Assembly: GCA_018398805.1 (NCBI GenBank)
Contig: JAGFBZ010000011.1
Span: forward strand, 744,001-808,000
Direction of reading: 5' to 3'
Origin: Hirundichthys speculiger
Taxonomy: Eukaryota > Chordata > Actinopteri > Beloniformes > Exocoetidae
DNA: 64,000 bases
In this document: positions 47,472 to 58,884 of the stretch, one piece after another
Layout: the number at the start of each line of letters is the position of its first letter
Numbering within the stretch: position 1 is the first letter of the stretch
Position numbers and translations under genes: made by a program
The notes under the pieces: generated by a model
Told to the model about the DNA's origin: nothing
The model's database searches: none
The model's input: only the letters and a program-made list of their open reading frames with translations

Positions 47472-48030
47472 AGAACTCTGTTGCCCGAGTTCTCACTAAG
47501 ACCAGAAGAGTGGACCACATCAGTCCAGTTCTGAGGTCCTTACACTGGCTGCCCGTCTGTTAAAGGATAGACTTTAAAATTCTGTTGCTGGTCTATAAAG
47601 CTCTGGATGGTTTAGGACCAGAATACATTAGTGACCTTCTGATCCAGTATGAACCCACCAGACCCCTCAGGTCGTCTGGATCCAGTTTATTTTCAGTTCC
47701 CAGAGTCAGAACCAGACATGGAGAAGCTGCGTTCCGTTTCTATGCTCCACATGTCTGGAACAAACTGCCAGAAAGCCTCAGATCAACTGAAAGACTCAGT
47801 TTATTTAAATCCAGGCTGAAAACTCACCTGTTCTCACCTGCCTTTAAATTTTATTCAGGAGCTCAAATCTGCACAGCCTTTTAAAACTCTTTTTACTATT
47901 TTCTTTGTTTTTATGCTTTTATTACTTTACTTTTTAATGCTTTTTTCTGCACTGTTTTTAATGTTTTATGTAAACCACTTTGAATTGTTTTGTACATGAA
48001 ATGTGCTATACAAATAAACTTGCTTTGCCT

Positions 48031-49883
48031 AATTAAAGACCCATTAATATTCAAGTAAAGGTATTTCTAGAGGAGCAGCTGGAGCCAAAAAACAACGACA
48101 ACACACACACACACACAAAAAAAAAAACAGCCAGTTTTCTTAACGTGCATCAAACGTGCAGTAGTCAGTGGGGTTTCTCATGGCTGCAGAGTGAATGCTT
48201 AAGGACACCAGCTGAGCTTAGGTGGGCACCATCCCAACTCATTGTTGCAAAGGAATTGATGTGATCCTTCCCATCCCAAGGTCATCCCATGCTACAGTGA
48301 TTCCCACAAACAGTTTCCAGAATCAGTAATGCCATGCTGCATGGAGAATCTAAGAGCTGGGTGATTTCAGAGCCAAGCTGTGGCCATCTCAGGCTATAAT
48401 TCCATCATGTTGCAGTGGAAGGAATCATCTGCAATGATATGTTTCAATGCTGGAAAATCACTCTACACAGCCTCTAAATTACTTTCTATTTCATCTTGGC
48501 GCCTGATGTTGTTTATTTGGTGCCCGTATATACAGATTGCGCGATTCTCCACCTAGTATTGAGTTTTCCTTTGGCTCCAAAACTTTACTTTCTAACAAAA
48601 CAGCTGTAATTATTGCTCATCAGCCTCAATATGTACTTATAGCAAAGGTCTGAACCTTTCAAGCATCATTATGACTCTGGTAACCGCCTTATCCACAGCC
48701 TGACAATCACTGCTGTTTGTTAGAGGGGTTTAATCAATGGATTGAATTGGTTCATTATTTCATCAGCAACTATTCTCCACTAAAAGACTGTGTGTTCAAA
48801 TGACTGTTGGTATATAGACTAACAAAGGTACTGGACTGAAATCATATAATGCTGAAGATGAAATCAGAAGCAGGACAGAAATGAAACACAATAGCCCATC
48901 AGTGATACTGTTGGACAATTTACCAACATAGAGTGAAGCAACGTGTATCAAATCAGCACACAGGAGCCACATGAACATATTTTTCTTCATGGATTTAATA
49001 GGGATGTCATACATCAAACAGGATGCGGGCAGACAGGGAGACAATAAGCTGAACTGATTACTGCCAATTTTAAAGGATGTAAACATTATGAGGACGTGAT
49101 GTGCATGACGGTCAGTTGGATGAGAGATCAGGTTTCAACCCGTTATACGTGAGCTGTGACATGCTATAGTTTCAGCGAGCATGTCTAGAAGACATCTCTG
49201 TGTTGTAATTCTGTTTTTTTTCTTACTGGGCCATATCTAACAGGAAAGCACCTGTTTTCTTCATCTTTTTAAAAGTGGGACTCGTAGTAGTTGAAAATCA
49301 CTCCTATAAAATTTGTCTCATGTCAATTTCTCGTTTGTTTTCAAACTGCTTTACATGATAGAAACCATAAAAGACATTTATATTGCACCATGGATGGACA
49401 AATGATTCTTGTTATTTTTCATCTGGTCTACAGTCGTGGAAATCCACTTACTCAAAGTGAAAATGATGGATGTGTGGATTTTGAGTTGAAAATAGTTTAC
49501 TTTTCTCATTGTCATTACCCCATAAAAACAGAAAGTAAATCTGATTTCTGTCATACGTGCTGTATAAAACTAAAAACAAATCAGTGAAAAAGCATTTTAT
49601 TATTCTGTTAGACTGGAGATAAACTGTGTGACATGTGAGACTTTCAGGGGTCTGGTCAGAGGCTGCTACAAAAGCCTTTGTGATCTTGTGCAACGGGGGG
49701 GGGGGGGGGTCAGTTTTATAGTGTTTTATACATTTTCAAATGCAATATCAAAAACTATCCCTTTCTTGCAGTACATTGGCAAAGCCACATGCCATCACAG
49801 TGGTCAAATGTTATCTATCTTGCCTTCAGTGCAATTTGGCACTTTGACTCGACTGACACATATAGTGAAGTGGACTGACCTTG
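48031..49883. other. no recognisable gene; poly-G at 49695-49709
   Basis: Ordinary sequence with a small (CA)n near 48101-48117 and a 15-bp poly-G tract at about 49695-49709. The 96- to 98-codon frames at 48796-49086 (-) and 49291-49587 (+) show no motifs. Confidence 0.45.
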
Positions 49884-49924
49884 CCTTGATACACTAAGCT
49901 GATGATCAGCTTAGTGTATCAAGG
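49884..49924. repeat. 41-bp perfect inverted repeat with 1-nt spacer
   Basis: The 20-nt arms CCTTGATACACTAAGCTGAT (49884-49903) and its exact complement (49905-49924) are separated by a single G (49904). The composition is not simple-sequence, so this is not a microsatellite artefact. It can form a stable hairpin or cruciform. Confidence 0.95.
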
Positions 49925-49992
49925 ACCTAAGGCCAGATTTTCTTCAAAAACTTGTTTTAAAGTGAAAAATGCAGGTTGTGCTATATATAAAG

Positions 49993-50340
49993 TACCATAT
50001 TTTCTGAACTTTAAGTTGCACTGGAATATTAGGCGCATCTGTCAAAAATTACTTTACGAGAAGGAAAAAAGCATATATGTAGAAGTTGCACCGGAGTATT
50101 AGTCACAACCATCAAAAAATAAGTTTTAAAGAGGAAAAAAATATATACAAGTCGCATCAGGCAATAGGAGCGGGTGATAATTGTACCGTTGATAAGCCCC
50201 TTCCAGCAGCAGCTGTTCAAGGACCCACCTGTGGACTTGTTCCTCCACCTGTGGACTTGTTCCTCCACCTGTGGACTTGTTCCTCCAGCTGTGGACTTGT
50301 TCCTCCAGCTCTGGCCATCGTGCTTTCCGCCCACGGTTAG
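49993..50340 (+). repeat. DNA-transposon-derived repeat fragment
   Basis: The text 'taccatattttctgaacttt' followed by 'aagttgcactgg', then 'agttgcaccggagtattagt' and 'aagtcgcatcagg', matches a widespread fish element whose end reads TACCGTATTTTCCGGACTAT followed by repeated aagtcgcacc units. No second terminus is identified. The segment includes the minisatellite at 50228-50307. Confidence 0.5.
50228..50307. repeat. minisatellite, 4 copies of a 20-bp unit
   Basis: The unit CCTGTGGACTTGTTCCTCCA is repeated four times. The first three copies are identical, and the fourth begins GCTG. Confidence 0.95.
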
Positions 50341-53300
50341 CCTTCTTTCAATCTTTTCATAGCTGTCAGAGTTTCCCTTATCAGGGAGTGGTAGCGGTGT
50401 TCAGTTGTCACGAGTGGAGACGATGGTTGTTGTCATGGATGACATGGCGTGTATTTTTGATCCATAAGCCCGAGTGGCCTTTAAGAAAGAAGGGAAAGAC
50501 AGCAAAAGGTCACATAAACCTGTGGCTGGTTATGTGAGGACTGCACCGTCTCCATGCGGGGTGCCTGCTCAACCCAGGGAGCATATAAATGCAGAATACC
50601 CCCCAAAAATGTTGACCTTCTCAGCACTTTTCATATCTTTCTTGATATTCGCTCCCCCTCCTTTTCTCATCCAGCACTGCAAAACTTAGTGTCCTCAGTT
50701 AGAATTTTGTTAAACTGTGAGCCCCCCAACTGATTCTAGGTTCTGTTTTATGTGTTTCACACTCCATTATTAAAACATACCTTCTATTGTTTTCTTTTTT
50801 CTGTTTTTTATATATCTATATGCTAAACTATGAAGTCAAGCTCAAACAGTATTCTGAAGACGACAGAAGCTATTGTTAGCTTACATCAGTAACTCAGCAG
50901 AACACCAGCTCAGTTCTTCAGTTCTCTGCACATCACAAATTAATCTCTATTTGAAAGTAAACATTTCCCCCATTTTTCTGGTCTCTTTGACATATCAGAA
51001 ATCTTTTCAACTTTAAAACATTGTTTAGCTTGGCTGCTCTCACTGGTGCTGCACAGCTGCTGAGTTGTGTTCACTTAGTATATCCAGAAATAGCATCAAG
51101 AGCTGTTTCTGTATCAGACTTTGTACACCCTGTTTAGAGGCATATTTTTTCAAACCCCTGGTTCCCGCTACAAGTTCCTAGACAGCAAATTGTTAATCTG
51201 CAACTTGTAAACTGGGTGATCTCAAAAGTGCAAATATTTGCCCGAGCAGTACAATATATACGCATTTTTAGAAAAACTCAGTTGGAAAGTAGTAGAAAAT
51301 CCCAGGACAATCTGCAAATTCCTGTGAATTGTGATCTTGGAAATTAAATATATGTATTTATAAACGTATATGAGACAAATTCTGAACTAAAAAAAAAATA
51401 CCTACCTGGATTTAGTAGATGTCATCATAAAACAAATTCATTTGATAAAATATGGTTGTTTGTGCTGTTTCTAAGCATAAAATGTTTATTACAGGTCTAA
51501 AGATTTCTCTACAAGAGACATGAAGCTGCAAGTATACAGGTGAACCACAGAATGCTTGTAGTTATCCTGCTTCAGAAATATCCTCTCACAGCACCTGTCT
51601 ACTATCAGAATGGTCCATGTTCGACAGTTTCTGCCATTTCTATTCCAGCTTTTCACTCAACCTTCTGAATGTGGTCATTTGACATCAAGTGTGATGTGTG
51701 TCATAACCTTAGAATCATTTTCTTTGTTGATGTAAAAAAGAAAAAAAAAATCAGGTGCAAGACACACATGAGTTTGATAGAACGAAACAATCCACTTACT
51801 TTATAATTCATAACTTTAAACAAAATAGCTACAGTTGTATCTCCATGCAAAGAGGATTGATATCTGAATCAGATGAAAAATCACTTTATTCAGAGACAGC
51901 GAGGAAGCAGCCTGAATTTGTCTTAGCAAATCCAATGCAGAGACACTTTGACAACCCGTCCTGTAAGATAAATATGTACAGACATACCAGGTATGAGGGC
52001 ACTTTCTTAGATTAAGCGCAGAGGTGAAATCCATACATCAGGCAATCCCTTATGTGCAGCTATATGTCAAATGTTTCTACATCCTGGATGTGTGCATATA
52101 ATAATTGCAGCAGCAAAGAAAAGTTATCCTGCCCTGAATAAAACACATGTTAGACATAACTTAATAGCACTGAATAACATTCTTACAGAACCTGAAACAT
52201 GTCAAGAAGTGCATCTGGAGGTCATTCATACTTGCACAGACTTTGAAAGTCTGACTCTTCCCTGCAGTGAGTCTTCATATTACTCCAGTCTGGTCTCAGG
52301 GCCACTTAGCACTAATTACTGGACCCTAACGGCAGGGCCAATCACTCGCAGGTTAATTGTTTGATCTCTGCCATATGTACAGCCTGCCGTCATGTTAATC
52401 TACCTCTCCACACATACAGGAGCATACCAAGTGGCATCCCACACAGCTCAGCTGCTTCTGTCGGAAGAGCAGTTTTTTTTTTTCTTGTCTGGTCCAAAGT
52501 TTCAAGTTCCATTAGATACAACAAGAAAACCATTCATTTGTTGTTCTCCCGTCCAGCTTTTTGCTGCCTGCTGGAATGTGCTGACTATTTAGGGTTATTA
52601 AAGACTTTAATTAAAACAGCTACCTGATGCATCTGGAAACAATGCTGATGAAAGCAGTGAACGTGAAACAAAACTGTAAAGTTGCTGGCTTTAAAAGCAA
52701 AGCAATGAGGTGGAACATGATCAGAGCAGCTGCAGCAGAGTGATAATAAGGATTTGTCATTGTGGGCGACCTCTTTTACAAGCACATAGACATTTGATAG
52801 ATTGTTAATATACAAGTGTAGAGAACTCTTTAAAAGCCCTCTCCAGCCATTTATCAAATGAACTTGGCAGGCCTGCTGAATTGCATCTAGGTCTTTATTT
52901 TGCCATTATAAGTATGAAGGGTATTAGCTGACAGGTAGCTGTTTCCTGTGGTCAGACTATCTTAACATAGAAGATCAGCAACGGTTAAAAATGGGAGGAA
53001 AACTAGATTCTACAAGTTTTGTAACCTGCCCCAGTTTGTTTGTGACAGACTGAACCATTTTGCATGGTAAAACTGACAGATTATTGGAGTTAAAAAAAAA
53101 AAAAAAAGTGTCACCCATGGCTCTCCTTTTGGAGAAGAAATACTTTCAAGTTCTGATATAAGTGACACTATAGCAGCATCTAATCACATTAGAAACCAGC
53201 AGTGTTGATTGTATTCACACCCAAAACTTGCCTGAAGTAAAAGACAAAGATCAAACCCACTGTGCTACTACTACAAACACATAATTTGAAGCCTGAATGG

Positions 53301-53834
53301 ATTCTTCCGCCTTCACCATCTCACAGACCTCGCAGGAGTCAAGCTGCCTCTCAGTGCAATGATACATAGCTGGACTGACACAGCAATCATTGCAGCCAAG
53401 CTCTACTCCTAATTCAAATCAGACTATGACTGCCCATGACCAGGGATGTGTGTCTTTTGTTCTTTTGTTGTCAGGTCTGTGAGTCCTGTGTTTCTAAATT
53501 TCATTTTGATATTCAATGACAAAGTTGGGTCAAAAGCAAACATCAAAGATGGGACTTAATTAGCCAGGTAATGTATGCAGATATGAATCAAAGCCCAGCA
53601 TTTGAATAGATTAGGTGGATTTTCAACCGTTACAGCGGCGCTTGTGTTCTTCTCCTTTCCACTCAAGCTGGATTCATCACCATTACTGGCTGTTTTCGCA
53701 TATTTTGACTTTCTAAGCTCCTTTCGTACATTTAATGTTATAATATTAATTTGCAACAGAGAAAATTGACCAGATGTAACATTTGTGATGTTTTTTGATT
53801 TCACTTATCACTGAAGCAACTAACACAGACATAG
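50341..53834. other. no recognisable gene
   Basis: Ordinary AT-rich sequence with poly-A/T runs (for example 51736-51749 and 53091-53106). Frames up to about 97 codons are present on both strands, without recognisable motifs or splice context. Confidence 0.45.
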
Positions 53835-54622
53835 GGCCTGTTTAGGGATAGCGGGTAGCGGGAGGGGCGTTCCACCTCGAAGAACACAATCTTCCACCTC
53901 CCGAAATCTGCTATTCCACCTGCGCTACTTGCTACATTATCCATAGTATTGGTTAGGGCGTTCCACCTGTTTAACCAATCAGTGCATCAGCAGCCAGCAG
54001 GTTGCGCTACCTGCAAACCGCTATGGAGCATCTTTTCATCCAGATCGGAGCAGCTCTCGTGCGCAGCTCCTCTGGGACTCTGCTGTAGAGCTTTCTCCTC
54101 TTCCTTCCTCCTCCTCCTCTGCACTGATATATACATAAAAATATTCTTACACAGACAATTCCTATCGGCTACCTGAAAGTCCCAGGTAGTCGGTGCGCTC
54201 CTAGTGAACACGCTCTGGTTGTCTATGGTTTAACTGGCAAGGAAGCCGTTTGAGACGATCTCTGCCATTTTCTCAGGGGTTCAACTGAGGCCAAATCACG
54301 CTTTTTATACAAGAGAAGTTGAGAGGTAGAGCCGTTTGTGCACATCCACATGTGACCAGGTGGACGCACATTGATGTCATTTGAACGCGCTCTTGTACGA
54401 GCTGGCAACCCTAACCCCTGCGATCACAAGATGCTGAGTGTGTGGAAAGGGCAAAAGACACGCCCATTGCCACACCTACAATGTGAGTAAGGAAGTCGGC
54501 ATAACGGGTAGGAACTTTAGGGAGCGGAAGATTGCATTAGTGGTTAGCGGAGGTTCCTAAACCCGCAAATTGCGGGTAGCGGCTAGTGGATAGCGGCTAC
54601 CGGGAAGTGTACGATCGGGGCC
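53835..54622. mobile_element. GGCC-ended DNA-transposon-like element (788 bp), non-autonomous
   Basis: The left end is GGCCTGTTTAGGGATAGCGG, continuing gtagcggg. The right end contains gcgggtagcggc, gtggatagcggctacc and CGATCGGGGCC. The short direct repeat ATAG flanks both ends (53831-53834 and 54623-54626). The GGCC termini and short duplication recall PIF/Harbinger-type elements, but the duplication does not match the usual 3-bp TWA, so the superfamily is open. No transposase is present. The element contains blocks A and B shared with 40345-40686 in the opposite order. Confidence 0.55.
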
Positions 54623-54626
54623 ATAG

Positions 54627-56600
54627 ATTATAGTCATACGGTCATACAGTATAGTGTCTATACTTTTCCAGCTATTATTGCACCTCATGCATCCTCTGTG
54701 ATGTCTGAGCTACAGATCTCCATATAAGTCATAGTTATCAGCATGTAATGAGCACAACAAAGTTAAATGTGAATCATCTAATATATAATCTGCAATCAAC
54801 AGCAATCAACAAAGAAGTGATCAAAGAAAGAACAATCTTGTTTTAATCTTTTTCTGAACTTCAACTTGATTACTTTGGTTCAAGTTCTGTATCCTGCAGC
54901 AATGTTTAAGCCAATGCCAAAGTTTTACATCAGGTTCCACAGGATATACAGAATCCCAGTCATTAAATACAGGTCACATGTTAATACCGGCTTTAAATAG
55001 GAGATTAGTGTAAAAAATAAATAAATAAAAAACACAGAATTCTGTGAATAGTCCCTCTGTTTGGAGCTAGTGTCCCAAAATTGAATGGTTGTTAAAATCA
55101 TATAGCTGTTTCAAAGGCTCATATCATTTGAACAATAGATCCTGCACATACAGACACATAGTCCTCACACAATAGTTCAAATAACATTGCTTTCATGGAA
55201 AACGGCACATCCTGGGGGACAGGACAGATATTACATGGATCATTAGTCACAAATATAAGGAGGGAGCATCACAGCAGCCTAATGACGCTTTGATAAGCCC
55301 TGTTCTGGAAGTAAACATAATCTGTTGACTTTCAATTCTTTTGTCACACCACCAATGATAGTTGAGGCAGAATGAAGCATTCTGCTGTAAATGGGCTGCT
55401 GTCGTGCAGAGCAGGGAAATATGGGACTCTCTGGAAAAGATAAAAGAAGCTGGGGAAAGAGTACATGTAAATATCCTTTTTCATGTACCATTTTCTAGCT
55501 GAAGAATTTGGCCAATGTCTGCAGCAGCTTCCCATCAGGTTTGACATAAAAGCCTGCTGTCTCTGAGCCTTTCCGTTAACGCTGAGTCTGTAACTCACAG
55601 TTGCCTAGTGGTGGGTCCAGCAGTACTTACCTGTCACATTCTAAAGACACCCACAAATTACTATTGCATTTTTGTTCACAGAAAATGTCTTCTTCCTAAG
55701 AGGTATAACACAGAAGAAAAACCCATTTTGTCTAGAAATGCTAACATCTGGGTGCAATTTGTTTTACAAACAACACAATTAACTTGTTCACTCTTTGCTT
55801 TGCATAAACAGAAATATCAGAACAACAGTGCGTGTTTAACGTGGTCTGTTCATTTGTACATGAAGTAAATGCACATTCACAACCTGTCACATACAGATGC
55901 TTTCTCAGAAGAAGAAAGAGAGAGTTTAACACACTAGGAGGCACCTTGGCATCAGGTTTTCTAGCATGTAGGGAACAGTTGCATCTTGCCAGGTGTACGC
56001 AGATGGAAAATACTGCAAACAAAATAACAGAGTGCTCATGTGGAGGCTGGAGACGTGGGGAATAGCCTCAGGACACATAAGCATAAAGGTTGTGTTCAAA
56101 ACCTAGCTTGGGACAGCTACTTTTCACTTGCCTTTTTGTTATTTTTGCTCCACTCCACTGGGCTACTTCTGTATTGACCAGGTATTAAAAATGCTTTATC
56201 TGACTGAAAAAAGAGGTTATAGGACGACATTGTTTTTTTTAAAAAACTGATACAAAGGGCTTCAGTTCAGTAGGGTAAATATGATACACAAGCATGCATC
56301 TGCACCCTGCATCCTTTCTGATATACATACCTGCAGCAACAAAAAGACCAAACCGAGAGGAATTTTGTAATATCTCTTGATACACATCATCAGTGTGGAT
56401 GAAAGGGTATGGCAATGATAACGATCATTTATACTGATCTTATTGCAGTCTGTGCACCGGCTTTCCATAAAATCAGACCACAATCTGATTATTTCTTAAA
56501 ATACTCCATATTTCTACTTACAGAATTCGGGAAAAACACACTCTTGCTTTCTTTCAATGGAACAACTTCAAATAAAATCTAAATGTATTTTTCTGCACTA
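54627..56600. other. no recognisable gene
   Basis: Ordinary AT-rich spacer before the CACTG-ended element. The open frames are short and have no motifs. Confidence 0.45.
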
Positions 56601-56779
56601 CACTGAAAAAAATGAGACTTCCATCTATTGGATTTATATAAACATATTTGATGCGTTTAACACAATTGTTTCATGTTCTGAAACAAAATGTAACAGTATA
56701 GTGTAGAAACTACATAATATGCAGACAAAGTACATGAACATGTTCTGCTCATGTTGGGATAAAGTGAGTCAATCGTGTC

Positions 56780-56839
56780 AATATTAATTATCTCGCGATA
56801 TTACACGAGATAATTAATATTGCGCGTATTACGCGCAAT
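56780..56839. promoter_or_regulatory. two consecutive palindromes upstream of the first exon
   Basis: First palindrome: arms AATATTAATTATCTCG (56780-56795) and its exact complement (56806-56821) around a 10-nt loop. Second palindrome, overlapping its end: ATTGCGCGTA (56819-56828), a single T, then TACGCGCAAT (56830-56839). They sit just upstream of the first exon-like segment and may be a regulatory or transposase-binding structure. Function is inferred from position only. Confidence 0.6.
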
Positions 56840-57154
56840 GCGTGCAAGACAACGGTCACTGGACGTCAACCGTCAAGCAGCACGCCATTACATCAGCTCG
56901 GTAAGTACGGATTTTCAATTTGAATATTGGCTAATGCTTAACAATATGTAGTTTAATGTCTTTAGAGCCGCCAACAAAGGTTATTGAACTGGCACGAAGT
57001 TATTTGCTCACACTGTTTTATCACCACGTCTGTTAACGTTATGTTTCCTCGGTGTTTTTTCCTTTTTTTTTTTGACCTGGCGCCTCTTCTGTTAACGTTA
57101 TTTAACTTGACTGAACGTGGTGCTCCTCGTCTCTGGTTGAATTTCTTTGCTCTG
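56840..57154 (+). other. alternative 5' exons (non-coding) of the passenger-like gene
   Basis: Two exon-like segments end in strong donors. One is about 56840-56900, ending CAGCTCG|GTAAGTACGG. The other ends at 57154 with TGCTCTG|GTAAGTCGAC, its left limit unclear (about 57070). I see no long frame in either, so I read them as 5' untranslated exons or alternative first exons. The CpG-containing text around them contrasts with the AT-rich flanks. Confidence 0.45.
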
Positions 57155-57170
57155 GTAAGTCGACCGACTG

Positions 57171-57373
57171 TAACAGTGAGAGAAGGCTAATAAGTTTAGT
57201 GAAATTGTGTGTTAACAGCACAATGGCAGCCAGCTAACTTGGTAGGACTTGGCCCACGGGCAGCGTGTGCTGGTAATATTGAGAGAAAGCTGAATGAGTT
57301 TGTGTGAAATGTGTTAACAGCGCTGTGCAGGTCAGTGAATGGCAGGATTTAGCCCGTGGGCAACGTGTTGGTT
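57171..57373. repeat. two diverged tandem copies of a unit of about 100 bp inside the intron
   Basis: Copy 1 (about 57171-57275) and copy 2 (about 57276-57373) share 'gagagaa(a/g)gct', 'gtgtgttaacagc', 'ggcagc/ggcagg', 'gg(a/c)ttagcccgtggg'-like text and 'cagcgtg/caacgtg' in the same order. Confidence 0.55.
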
Positions 57374-57915
57374 TGTACTAATGGCATCTGCTAAGTTAGC
57401 ACTTTTTAGCAAAAATAACGTTAATTGGCATTATTTATACAGTCTGTGCGGTTGACATAGCATTGGTTTTAGTCAAGAAGGAGTCCAGTGCTTTGCTGCG
57501 GTGGAGGATTAGCATTAATTTATCAGGCTTGTGTGGTTAAACGTAGGCTATCGAGTTATTTCTCTGGTGTTGAAACCTGCTTGTTTGTGCTTTTAGTGTT
57601 AAGCTCTGGTCGCACAAGACTGTAAATCATGGTCTCGTTTTGAGGCATAAATGTTTGAGCGGTTACTACAATATGTTAGCTGCTATTTTTCTCAGCCTGT
57701 CATTAGTGTGTTCAGCCACCGTTTTTAGACCTAAATGGACATTGTAAATGACGTGAAAGAACATTATGTATTTGAAATTTAATATTTTTGTGACTCTTCA
57801 ATAATGTATGGCTCATACTTGGCCATAGTTCTTATGTATTGGTTTTGCTTTGTGAGTGACAGTTTTGAGTTGTAGAAGTATTTGTATTTTCATCTTGTTT
57901 TTGTTGCTTCTGCAG

Positions 57916-58375
57916 ATTGCTTTCAGAAGTTTCTAACATCAGCGCCTCCTCTGTGGTGAGTATGTATCTTTCCTCTAAATAACAGAATCAAATGTCTTAT
58001 TGCAGTTATATTTAGAAGAAAATAAACCATATACGAATGCAATGATTTGTGTGTGTTTGGTGCAGCTCACCATCAGCCACACTTCTGTGGTGAGTATAAA
58101 GGTTATATAAGTGGTGTCATTTACATTTTCAGATGCAGAAATATATTTTTGCTGCTTTTCTATAAAAAAAAGATTGGTATCAACCATCAAAAAACATAAT
58201 TTCCTCACACTGTACACATCTAGTATAGATTATTTGCATTTAGTGAAATACAGTTTTGCACTCTAAACCTGTTTGCTCTTTTTTTTTTTTTTTTTTTGCT
58301 GCAGATTGACAGCCAAACTCAGTCTGTGCAAATCATATGGAGTCAGCTCTTTCACTGTGGACTCAAGTCTTTGTG
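57916..58375 (+). other. three short internal exons of the passenger-like gene (40, 24 and 71 nt)
   Basis: Exon 57916-57955 has acceptor CTTCTGCAG and donor GTG|GTGAGTATG. Exon 58066-58089 has acceptor TTGGTGCAG and donor GTG|GTGAGTATA. Exon 58305-58375 has a long poly-T tract and acceptor GCTGCAG, with donor GTG|GTGAGAATA. All three end in the same (C/T)T(C/T/G)TGTG|GTGAG context. The third contains ATG at 58337, opening 13 codons (MESALSLWTQVFV) that end exactly at the donor in phase 0, so it could hold the start codon. The 24-nt exon is a microexon. Confidence 0.5.
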
Positions 58376-58541
58376 GTGAGAATATGACTTTTACTCGCTC
58401 TGTTAGTAGCTGAAATTGTAATGGAAAATAGATTTCAATTAATCACCCAGCACATATATACTTTCATGAAGCTTCTCTTTTCAGTTTTTGTTGACATTGT
58501 AACAAAGGTGATCATTCTATTTTGTTTATTATTGAGATCAT

Positions 58542-58658
58542 GGTGTACTGGAGTGACTTGTATTGAAAAGTGGTCCTCATATTTTGCCCCTCTCATGTAT
58601 GTTAATGGAGTCGACAAAATGTTAGAAACCCGTTCAGTAAAATGCACCCCCGTACACC
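58542..58658. repeat. imperfect palindrome, MITE or foldback repeat in the intron
   Basis: Arms of about 45 bp, beginning ggtgtactggagtgacttgt and ending (reverse complement) ggtgtacgggggtgcatttt, meet around 'gcccctctcatgtatgttaa'. This hairpin-like unit resembles a repeated fish sequence. It lies where the large central coding exons of the gene family would be expected. Confidence 0.55.
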
Positions 58659-58884
58659 ATCACCACCCACTACAACTTCAGTAATAAACATTAAATAGAA
58701 TTATCACTTTGTATCACTCTGTTATCTGATTGTCTATTGTGTGACGTGTCACACCTTTTAAATTACTGTTCATAAGCAAAAAAAAAGTGTACAAAATAAA
58801 TAATTTTTGTCTTTGCCCACTTTCAACCATACTATTGACAGTTTTAGTTAAAATGTCACTCTGTTCTTTGTTCCAAATCTTGAG

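Larger units (their letters stand above)
45240..48030 (+). mobile_element. L2-like LINE, 5'-truncated, split by a hAT MITE and an L1
   Basis: The host LINE occupies 45240-45560, 45855-45888 and 47483-48030. Before the insertions the frame gives VIVFGAKEKRLQV, ARNLGVVIDSDLNLEKHMK and KSAYYQLNNISR, the RT thumb/connection region of L2/CR1 enzymes. After them it continues VARVLTKTRRVDHISPVLRS and then LLVYKALDGLGPEYISDLL, RTRHGEAAFRFYAPHVWNKL and LFKSRLKTHLF. The 3' end reads 'aaaccactttgaattgtttt' and 'gctatacaaataaacttgc'. The 99-codon uninterrupted frame at 47585-47884 shows it is fairly young, but stops (for example in the SLHWLPVC*RIDF segment near 47560) make it inactive. Confidence 0.85.

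Noticed and set aside
50228..50307. Regular direct repeats that could recall a CRISPR array
   Set aside because: The units are contiguous with no spacers, and the context is a fish genome; it is a minisatellite.
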